Assembly: GCF_003573695.1 (NCBI RefSeq)
Contig: NC_039368.1
Location: 78,506,374 to 78,570,373 of the forward strand
Direction of reading: 5' to 3'
DNA from: Papaver somniferum
Taxonomy: Eukaryota > Streptophyta > Magnoliopsida > Ranunculales > Papaveraceae
DNA length: 64,000 nt
Numbering within the stretch: position 1 is the stretch's first letter; each line of letters opens with the position of its first letter. The position numbers and the translations under genes are program-made. This document shows, piece by piece, positions 55,546 to 64,000 of this stretch. The notes beneath the pieces are model-generated. The model ran no database searches, was not told the DNA's origin, and saw only the letters and a program-made list of their open reading frames with translations.

Positions 55546-56141
55546 AACTATACCTTGGATCAGTGTGAGATTGGTTGGGGTGCAACTACAGTCCAGACCG
55601 AAGTTAGTTTGGAGTAGGCTAGTGTCTGTAGCGGCTTAATACAGTGTATGTTCAATCTGGACTAGGTCCCGGGGTTTTTCTGCATTTGCGGTTTCTTCGT
55701 TAACAAAATTCTGGTGTCTGTGTTATCACTTTTCCGCTTTATATTTTTGTATATAATTGAAATAATACAGGTTGTGCGTTGTTCAATCAATTAGAATATC
55801 CGACCTTTTGGTTGTTGATTTAAATTGATTGACACTTGGATATTGGTCTTTGTTACCATCCAAGTTATCTCTCTTTGATAAAGATTCGCAGTTTTCTATT
55901 TTCTTGAGTATAGATCAAATCGAGAGATTGAGATAAAAACTCTTTGATATACTTTTTGTCTAGATTGAGTCTGACTGTCTAGTTGATTCTCTTGAAAGTA
56001 TATTGGAGTTTGTCCATACATATTGCTAAGCGAAATATTGGGTGTGGTTGTTAGACCCCCACTTTTTCAATTGGTATCAGTGCAGGAAAACACTCTAAAC
56101 CTAATAAGTTTGTGTTTGTTCATTCCTTAAAAATTGTCCCA

Positions 56142-56563
56142 TGGGAAATTTAATTGGAAAACTTGCTCCTGGCATCTGTAACGCACGCCAGAAATCCTTA
56201 AAGATTGCTCAAATATTATTATGGTCAAAACCTCTGTTTTCTCCTGATAATCTCACTTTATCTAAAAGGGAAGTTTTAGATAATGAGAATCAATCTAAAG
56301 GAAAAAATAAAAAGAAGTGAAGATTGAGGAAACGTTCATCGCGCTCAAGGATATGGATCCTCACTAGACTAACTCTTGATATCTATGAGGAATACCATCA
56401 TAATGGATCAATTGATAAAGATCTATTCAGAGCGTTTGAAGGCGTTTTTAAATTCTTAGAAAAACTTAATTCTGTTAAGTCTAAGAATCTCTCCGAAGAG
56501 GGTTCTGTACATGTTGTACAACCTAGGAATCGGAAGGATATCCCTTCTAGTCATATCAAATGA
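56142..56563 (+). pseudogene. Short ORF remnants after the primer-binding site
   Basis: An ATG at about 56142 opens MGNLIGKLAPGICNAR, and a frame at 56324-56563 reads DIYEEYHHNGSIDKDLFRA and FLEKLNSVKSKNLSEEG. The pieces are hydrophilic and without a recognised domain. They could be the remains of a leader protein or chance ORFs. Confidence 0.25.
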
Positions 56564-57100
56564 AGGATAGAAAGCTCTGACTGCCCTGATTATCGTCATT
56601 ACATTGAGTATATCACGGGGACTGTTCACACATATCAACCAGAAATGTTGCATGAGAATTTCTCTGCACATTATGCCTTTTGGTAATAAGCCTGGCAATA
56701 CCCTATGTGTATATTTCTTAAAATGGGGCAAGAAATGGTTTGAGTTATGTACAGTTTTGTTATTCACTTTTAGAATACCAATTTAAGCTTTCTACTGCAT
56801 CCATCGTCTCTCACAAAGTGTGTTTTCATGGGATGCATAACCTTTGATGTGAAATTGGCTGAGAAAAACCCACTTCCTTGTATGGGTTGGGGGTCACAAA
56901 CGGGTCCAACCCCATTATGGGTCTTATAAAGAAGAAGCTCGCGCACTCTCTTCTTCATCTCGTCAGTCCGCGTACGTGAACCTCTAGGGTTTTGTGTGAT
57001 TCCTCCATTGAAGTCTCTTTGGAGAAATTAAACGAAAGGGTGTTTAAGATTCACTCTAAGTAAGTAAACTCTTCTTTTTCCTTTCAATTTCTTAGATTTC

Positions 57101-58081
57101 ATGATGAATTCTAAGGGCTCAAAAAGAAGTTCCAAAATCTCAAATACCTCTAGCATGGATTTTTCTTGTGATCAAAATTCTTTTAGGATTAGGTTTGTGG
57201 ATGATTCTTGTGATAGAATTTTTTAAAAGATTTCATCTAAAGGTTTTATCCTATAAATGAAATTGGATCTATCTAGTGGGCATGAAGAGGATATAGTTTT
57301 CTTCAAAAAATTCAATCTTGGAAACATCTTTGATGGCCATGGTCAAGGATTTGATTCTCTCACAAGAATTTTCTATGCCAACATTCATGATGTTGATCTT
57401 AATAAGATGGAATTCAAATCCATGATAAATAGAAAATGATTTCTTGTTGATAGAGAATTAATTTCGAAGATTACCAACATTCTGTTGGGAAACGTGCGTC
57501 TTCCTAGACCTAGTGATGAACGTCCATCATGTGATGAAATCTCTCTTGGACTTTGTGGCAAGAAGGTAACTTGGAATCAAGGAAAGTTTCCTACAAATGA
57601 TATCAGTATTGCATTGATGGCATCTGGAAAGCTTGGTATATATCCCCAATCTTTGTCCCTCCACAATTGAGAATTCTTCGTGGAGTCATGAGTTTGCGGA
57701 ATTGGTCTATTTCCTTCAATCGGGGTTTAAAGTCTCGATATTTATGGATTTATAATTTCTCAAATGACTTCGATGACTTCTACCATCAAGATGTTAGGTT
57801 ATCCTTGCTTGATTGGTCAAATTTGCCGTGATCGTGGTTTAGATTCACTCGGTAACTCTCTCGGGGTTCCAAAACCGGTTCGTCCTTGTACCTTCAGGCG
57901 CATAAGGGAGAATGTGTCCAAAAGACAAAAATATGTTTCACTTAATGACTGTGACCCTACCACCTTGGGTCTTCTTCAAAAATTACACAAGGTTGTGTGT
58001 AAGGTAAATTCAAAGGTGAAGTGTGTGCAAGAACAATTGTCTTTGGTCCAACGATGTTTCCCGAGCTCAAGGAAGAATTGA
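57101..58081 (+). pseudogene. Degenerate plant-transposon-like protein in the Copia-like interior
   Basis: From MMNSKGSKRSSKISNTSSMD a single frame runs about 190 codons with four in-frame stops. It includes LTRIFYANIHDVDLNKMEF, FKSMINRK-stop-FLVDREL and ISKITNILLGN, in the order of the family annotated putative plant transposon protein (FYAN...VRGK...IN-x-LLGLP). After a frame change near 57680-57760 it resumes with LGYPCLIGQICRDRGLDSLG, matching the YPxLIxxIC element of that family, and ends near 58080. A TATA-like box (CTTATAAAGAAG, about 56925) and a leader precede it, so the interior may once have had its own promoter. The family match is by eye only. Confidence 0.55.
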
Positions 58082-58599
58082 ACACAATTCAAGCATCTTG
58101 GAGTATCTCCGATGAGGAAGAAGATGAGTGATTTGTGTCCCTATTTGACTAGTAAATCTTCTATTTTTCTTGTTTTGCTTAGAAGAATAACTAGAGTTTG
58201 GAATAGCCATTATTGTGATTACACATAGCTATGTCCAAAGTTTTCATCTTCATGTTTTTAGATTATTAGTTTAAATTCTAAATTTGTTTGGAAGATGATT
58301 TTTGCAATATTAATATTTATGGTTTTATATATTGCAATATTTTTATGGGATATGTGTGTTTACGTCCGTGAACTTGATTGTCCCATACTTTGTCAAAAGT
58401 AAAGTCGTTCTTGAGTTGATATGTACGTATTGATGAAAGAATGAATTGACTTTTGAAAAATACAAAAGTTAAGACTATTATGTAAATTTTTGATGGAAGA
58501 TAGGTTAAAATCTTTTGTTTTCAAAGATTATGTCTATTGGATGTCATTGTGCAAATGGTGATGGAAAAATAGAAAGAATCCTTGTGTATTCCGCAGTAA

Positions 58600-59060
58600 T
58601 TGATCTTCACTGATCCATATTTTATGTATTACTGTGAGGCTCCGTAATGTGTCTTATGTTGAGCACTAAACAACCAAGTTGATTGTTTTTTATTAGCTTT
58701 GTTGTTGTTCCGTGAGATACTTTATGTCAAGCATTTTTAACTAAATTAATCATCTTGTTTGGTTATTTAGTTATGACTCCGTAAGTTTTATTATGTTTGA
58801 GCGTTTTTGACCGGGTTGATTATTTTCATGATTAACTTAGTCATTGGTCCATAGATTCTCTTATGTCGAGTATGACCAATTAAATTGATTACTTTTGTGA
58901 TTAGTTTAGTTGTGTATTTCGATTAGATTAATTGCGGATTTTCTTGTGATTAATCTAATTGAGTGCTTTTAAGTCTCCATGAGTTTACTTGTGTTGAGCA
59001 TTTCCAATTAAGTTAATGATGGGTTCTCTTATGATTAATTAAATTGAGTTTTTTGGATTC
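58600..59060. repeat. Degenerate tandem repeats of about 85-100 bp
   Basis: About five units each carry a CTCCGTxAG-like word, TTATGTxGAGCAT, and TTAA-TTGATTAxTTTTGTGATTAA. Copies centre near 58640, 58730, 58800, 58870 and 59000. Non-coding. Confidence 0.65.
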
Positions 59061-59813
59061 AAATTCATACTTGTATGTAATTTGTTATGTCCAAAGAAAT
59101 CCTTCTTTTCTTTTTGAAATTAAGGTCACTCTTGTTGTTCTTTAGGGAATGACATAATATGGGGGAGAGTTCTTTTGAACTTGTGCTTAATTGCCAAATC
59201 TTTGTGGGGAGTGCGGCTGTTGAATATTTTAGAGGTTATCTTGTATCTTAATAGACTCCTTGATGAATGCATTTATCTTCGGCTTTATGATTTCATCTAA
59301 ATAAGATGATATATGCTTTCTTTTGGTCATGAAACGTCTCTTTCGGAAATTTCATTAGGATCCAGTTCTTGTACCTTTGCCAATTTTATTGACAAAAGGG
59401 GGGAGAATTAATATGTAGTTCACACTACAAATACATATGGTTTTCGGATTATTATATAAGGGGGAGTGGTTTCCATGTGAGATGGAGTATTGATAAGGGG
59501 GAGTGACATATCACCATAGTATTGTTGTTAAAGTTGTGATACAATTGAACTTTGACGCTCTGTAATGATACCATGACATTGTATAACAATGATTGAGAAC
59601 TCTTATTTTCTTGTTGTTATAGCTATGGATTTTCAACAACGGTGATACTAAACTTACAATCTTTGGGATCATTGGAGTACTTGGAAGTGACGAAGATTTC
59701 AAGTAATTTTGAAGATTAGGCATGTGGAATAGAGCTACAAAAGTTTATTTATATATTTTTTGTATTCCATATGTATTGATAGTTTTGTCACTAAAATTGA
59801 CAAAGAGGGAGAT

Positions 59814-62189
59814 TGTTAGAGCATTGCTCGGTCGAACTCGCATGTGTTGCTATCTCAAGAATGTTTGTCAATGTTAGTGATTAAAACTATAAGTCTTGAT
59901 TTCTAGTCTACTATAGCTAAGGTCTCAGACTAGGATAGAAAGTTTAGTTGAGCTCAAGAACTCCATGGAAATCATCATACAAGACAAAGGACTACTCAGG
60001 GAACTGGTGGATCTTCATCGACTAAAAGGTATGTGGAGACTTGAACTTATCTATCACTCAAAATTCTATTTATCTCCTATCTTAAGACAAAGTCGTTTTG
60101 CTATATAGACTTAGATTATACACATTTGGTATTTCGAGCCGAATTTACCTCTCCTATCTATTTCTCGAAATATGTGTTGGTAAAGCTTTCGCTTTAGCCA
60201 AGTTCATCTTTACCTAATGACGAAAGTCATGTTATGTTTCAATCACTTTGAAAATTACTCTGACGAGGAATGGTTTGTGAATAACATCTACATAACGTCC
60301 TCTGAGAATGTTTCAATGATTGAAATGAGAGTTTAGACTATATAACCATTTGGAGGATATAAGCATTGTTGTGGAAACACATATATGTATAAGTCCTTAT
60401 TGCTTGAACCGAAGTTTGCGAACTTTGTTGATCAAGTGAACCGGAGAAGTGCATGAGCTAAGTCCGCGAAATCAGTCCGCGAACCCAGTCCGCGAACTGG
60501 CGACGTTCTCAAACCCGAAAAGTTTTGCTGGAGTTTGTGAACTCCATCCGGGAACTTAAGTCCACGAACCCAGTCCGCGAACTAGAGTAGGTTATGTCTA
60601 AAAACGATGTTTAGTGAACTTATCTTTATAAACTAAGGAATGAAATTGCAAATCGTGTCTATAGAGTTCATGAAACGATTCATGTGAATCAAATCGTTTC
60701 TACTTCAATTGTGTCTTGTGTAGTACATAAGATTTCCTTGCAATTGAACAACTCTCTAACTAGTTCATTTGAGCCATTTGAACTAGTTATGGTGAAGAAG
60801 AATATGGTTGATATGAAAATGATCATATGGTTAACCATTTGGTTAACTATTGTTGAACCAACTAATGTACAAGTTTGGGTACGGTTACACAAGCCCAGAA
60901 ACGTGCATTTCATTTGTGTATAACAAGCTATGTTTTCGATCTAACGGTTGATAAATATTAGCTTGAATCTAATCAGGTTTTCATCTAACGGTGGATATTG
61001 AATGCTTTGTTACTAAGCTAACATTGATTGCAAACCCTGATTTGAAAGACTATATAAGGGAGAACTCTAGCAACTGGGAAACCTAATCTCCACATATTAT
61101 GTAAGATACTAGTTTTTCTAAGCTAGAGTCGATTCTCCTTTAACTTTGGTTTCTTCTTGTAAACCAGGTTGACGACTTAAAGACTTCATTGGGATTGTGA
61201 AGCCAGACCGATACCAGTTTTCTTATAGTTGTGTGATCTGATCTTGTTGTTTCTATCATACGAGTATAATTTTAATAATTGGCTTAAGATTTCTATATCC
61301 GATAAGCAAGATAAAAAGTAATCACAAACATCTTCGTCTCATCGTTTGTGATTCCAAAATATCATTTTTCTCTGCGTCGATTAAGACTATTGTGAGGTGA
61401 TTGATAATATTGGGATGTTCTTCGGGAATATAAGACCGATTTATCAACTAGTTCCTGCTCATCTTGATTTATCAAAAGACGGAACAAAACTCATAGGTAT
61501 ATTCGTGGGAGACGGAATTATCTATTATCATAGACTTTTCTATGTGATACAGATTTGTTTATTAAAGTATTCGAATTTAGGTCGTAGCAACTCTTAGTTG
61601 TGGGTGAGATCAGCTAAGGGAATCAAGTACGTAGCATTCTACTGGGATCAGAGACATAGGAGCATAACTATACCTTGGATCAGTGTGAGATTGGTTGGGG
61701 TGCAACTACAGTCCAGAACGAAGTTAGTTTGGAGTAGGCTAGTGTCTGTAGCGGCTTAATACAGTGTGTGTTCAATCTGGACTAGGTCCCGGGGTTTTTC
61801 TGCATTTGCGGTTTATTCGTTAACAAAATTCTGGTGTCTGTGTTATCTCTTTTCCGCATTATATTTGTTTATATAATTGAATAATACAGGTTGTGCGTTG
61901 TTCAATCAATTAGAATATCCGACCTTTTGGTTGTTGATTTAAATTGATTGACACTTGGTTATTGGTCTTTAGTACCATCCAAGTTATGTTTCTTTGATAA
62001 AGACTCGTAAATTTCTATTTTCTTGAGTATGGATCAAATCGAGAGATTGAGATAAAAACTCTTTGATATACTTTTTGTCTAGATTGAGTCTGACTGTCTA
62101 GTTGATTCTCTAGAAAGTATATTGGAGTTTTTCCATACAGATTGCTAAGCGAAATATTGGGTGTTATTGTTAGACCCCCCGCTTTTTCA
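59814..62189 (+). repeat. 3' LTR of the Copia-like element
   Basis: 2376 bp from TGTTAGAGCATTGCTCGG to CCGCTTTTTCA. A TATA box (TATATAAGGG) lies at 61051. It is followed by TATTA (62190-62194), one base different from the TATTT beside the solo LTR. The 3' part is closer to the truncated LTR at 55546-56069 than to the solo LTR, judged by shared variants such as GTGCAACTACAGTCCAGA. The ORF at 60684-60923 is not a gene. Confidence 0.85.
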
Positions 62190-62784
62190 TATTAATTTTA
62201 TTTTTAATGTCAAGAGAGAAAATAAAAAAGAAAGATAAAATAAAAAAATAAAAAAAGATAAGAAAAATATATAGCAATGATCGGGGGGGGGGGGAAACCC
62301 ATCAACTTCTTCTTCTTCTTCCTTTGCTCAGATCTAGTCCTTTAGGGGCTAGATCTTAACAAAGATTTCTTGTTTTCAGTATTATTAGATATCGTTGATT
62401 TCGATTTATGAGTTATTTTTGTTGTTTTCAATAATTTTTTCGCTATTAAAGCGATTTTTGGGGGGTTTCGTGTTTCCCCCTCAAAATAAATAACTATTTT
62501 GCATTACCCCCTTTTTAATTAAAATAATTGTTTCAAAATCTCAGGATCCCCTTTAATCTAACGGTTCCAAACAAAGAACTTCAACTAATCTTAAAAACAC
62601 CTTTTTTCGCTCGCAGGACTGATTAAAAATTAGGAAAATCTAATCTCCAATTAAGTTATCTGTCGCCCTACTCCACCGCCGAGTTCTCCGCCAGCTCCTC
62701 CAAATTCTACATTGATTATTATTCTCTAACCTTAGTTGACCCCAGTCCTAATACAATCAATCACATATCTCCATCAATCAAAGA
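62190..62784 (+). other. Flank segment T second copy and leader of a LINE-like unit
   Basis: 62190-62516 repeats 55218-55545, with a G-run at about 62284-62295. It continues as an untranslated leader rich in CCGCC/CTCC words near 62670-62700, up to the ATG at 62785. It is probably the 5' region of a LINE into which the Copia-like element inserted. Confidence 0.6.
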
Positions 62785-64000
62785 ATGGTTATTATCAGTA
62801 TGAACCAGTATTGCAGTTTAGATTATGTATATAATCACAATGTAGAAGGTGGGTTAATTTTCTACGATTCAATAGTGCCGATTCAACATTGTGTGAACCA
62901 GAATTTGAATTTTCAAAATTCAATAATTCCGCCTATAGATCAACGTAATTTGTGGGTCTCCAACTATTCTCTAAATATTTTCGAGTTGACTGTAATCGAC
63001 TTCAATGCCAATATTCAGTATATTTTTTCTTCGAATATATCCTTTCCTTTTTTACCTCTTCATAGTTATAACAATATAACTATTTTCAGTTATAAATTAT
63101 TCGATTTTCTCCTTTATATTGAGTTGCAAACAAAGTCTTTTCTCATATTACCTTCTTTTGGAACTCCATTAAGATATTTAAAACCTAGAGCAATGGCTTC
63201 ATCTTCAAACACACAAGTTTATTTTCTCACTTCACAAATGAATGAATCTCGTATTCGTGACTTCAACCAACATAATCTTAGGAAAGTTGTGGGTTCAACA
63301 AGGGACATATCAGTTGCAAAAGAAGAATGGAAAAACACCTTAATTGGCAAACTGCATTCAAAAGATCCGGCGGAAACAGATACTGTAAGGAAAGAAGTCA
63401 ATATTCTTTGGAAGCAATATCGAATCAAAAATATGAGAGGTCTGGATAAAAATATTTATCTCTTTCAGTTCACATCCAATGAAGTAGTAGAAGCAATTCT
63501 CAAAAGAGGTCCTTGGAATGTTCAAAAGAGCCATATCACTCTTGTTAAATACAATCCTTCAATTGCTGTAAAGGATCATGATTTTTCTCACCAGGAGTGG
63601 AATGTGCAATTCAAAAATAACCTTCTTAAACATCATGCAGTACCTATCATTGATGAAGCTTTGGTAGAATTGGGTCCTAAAATTTGGACAAAGCCTGGTA
63701 TTTGTCGTCCAGATTCTGGCACTGTTATAACTGCAAGGGTTAAGATTGACCTCAAAAGGCATATGCACATGGGAGGATGGTGGAGCACTGCAGCTGGTGG
63801 AGTTACATGGGTTCGGTATCAGTGGGAGAGACATCCACACCTTCTTTGTAATCATTATTTCACAGTAGAGCATAATGATGAAGAATGTGAAAATATTGAG
63901 CTGGATCTAAATATTAGGAGATACACTAATGAAGAATATATCAGTTACTGTTATAACTTAGCAAGGCATTATGGAGTGGAAATAATTGAGGATTTGGACC
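62785..64000 (+). CDS. DUF4283-type protein, probable LINE ORF1 (runs off the edge)
   Basis: A frame of at least 405 codons is open from the ATG at 62785 to the window end. A second in-frame ATG at 63193 (MASSSNTQVYFL) may be the true start, since the 136 residues before it are low-complexity. Residues after it include KEVNILWKQYRI, NIYLFQFTSNEVVEAILKRG and PWNVQKSHITLVKYNPS, the DUF4283 pattern (flFxF...vlxxGPWxf). ARVKIDLKRHMHMGG and VRYQWERHPHLLCNHYF follow, matching the segment leading to a CCHC knuckle. The knuckle is C-x2-Y-x4-H-x4-C, with Tyr for the second Cys. Such proteins are ORF1 of plant L1 LINEs and bind RNA. The minus-strand ORFs here are shadows. Confidence 0.7.
   Translation, partial: MVIISMNQYCSLDYVYNHNVEGGLIFYDSIVPIQHCVNQNLNFQNSIIPPIDQRNLWVSNYSLNIFELTVIDFNANIQYIFSSNISFPFLPLHSYNNITIFSYKLFDFLLYIELQTKSFLILPSFGTPLRYLKPRAMASSSNTQVYFLTSQMNESRIRDFNQHNLRKVVGSTRDISVAKEEWKNTLIGKLHSKDPAETDTVRKEVNILWKQYRIKNMRGLDKNIYLFQFTSNEVVEAILKRGPWNVQKSHITLVKYNPSIAVKDHDFSHQEWNVQFKNNLLKHHAVPIIDEALVELGPKIWTKPGICRPDSGTVITARVKIDLKRHMHMGGWWSTAAGGVTWVRYQWERHPHLLCNHYFTVEHNDEECENIELDLNIRRYTNEEYISYCYNLARHYGVEIIEDLD

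Larger units (their letters stand above)
55546..59813 (+). mobile_element. Copia-like non-autonomous interior with 5'-truncated LTR
   Basis: The first 524 bp (55546-56069) are only the 3' end of the LTR, matching about 61667-62189, so the promoter is missing. Then follow the primer-binding site TTGGTATCAGTGC (56071, initiator-Met type), an interior of about 3.7 kb with no gag, protease, integrase or RT, and a polypurine tract CAAAGAGGGAGAT at 59801-59813. This is a large non-autonomous (LARD-like) derivative. The interior holds one degenerate protein-coding region (57101-58081) and a tandem-repeat region (58600-59060). Stretches of GGGGGAGTG near 59400-59500 resemble extra polypurine tracts. 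Confidence 0.75.

Noticed and set aside
56142..59813. Hidden gag-pol in the Copia-like interior
   Set aside because: No zinc knuckle, protease, integrase or RT motif was readable in any frame, and the 3.7-kb length is too short for a full Copia polyprotein plus repeats.
1..64000. tRNA, rRNA or other structured RNA genes
   Set aside because: No cloverleaf, conserved rRNA core or snRNA sequence was recognised by eye; a tRNAscan-SE or Rfam search would be needed for certainty.

Overview
The window is nuclear DNA from a flowering plant, by its LTR retrotransposons, L1-type LINEs, MITEs, a Helitron and one hydroxyproline-rich secreted protein gene. The species cannot be fixed from sequence alone; an early-diverging eudicot is possible but is only a guess. 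It is an AT-rich, repeat-dominated stretch. I support only one plausible intact host gene, on the minus strand at 15235-15939: a signal peptide, then two matching 11-cysteine modules separated by a Ser-Pro extensin-like linker. I see no rRNA, tRNA, CRISPR or bacterial-type features.

Layout, left to right. 0.7-3.0 kb: decayed minus-strand Copia reverse transcriptase and an antisense LTR fragment. 4.1-8.1 kb: two hairpin-forming repeat arrays (4150-4625 and a MITE at 7552-8112) and a cluster of W-box cores (6.24-6.47 kb). 8.1-10.3 kb: remnants of an unrecognised host gene. 10.7-13.2 kb: an internally deleted LINE on the minus strand with a perfect 18-bp target duplication. 13.3-16.3 kb: MITEs, a hAT-like element and the secreted-protein gene.

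16.9-27.8 kb and 33.3-45.6 kb hold two related Ty3/Gypsy elements of the Tat type (A and B). Each has about 950-bp LTRs, gag-pol remnants with both a retroviral-type and an archaeal-type RNase H, and, in the 3' half, a spliced gene on the opposite strand encoding a coiled-coil protein. Both are defective, with different catalytic losses. B sits inside a plus-strand LINE (about 32.9-51.1 kb), which carries a second insertion of about 3.3 kb (47.1-50.5 kb) containing a long-inverted-repeat element and a 311-bp mini-CACTA. Between A and B, a 4.2-kb minus-strand Helitron (28.3-32.5 kb) lies inside a small hAT-like element.

51.3-52.9 kb is a tandem-repeat region. 52.9-62.2 kb is a rearranged Copia-like block: a solo LTR with perfect target duplication, a copy of the downstream flank, a 5'-truncated LTR, a non-autonomous interior, and a full 3' LTR followed by the same flank again. 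The flank leads into the 5' region of another LINE-like unit, whose open ORF1 (DUF4283 type) runs off the right edge.

All family assignments rest on motifs read by eye. No database search or alignment was run, and similarity statements are visual estimates.
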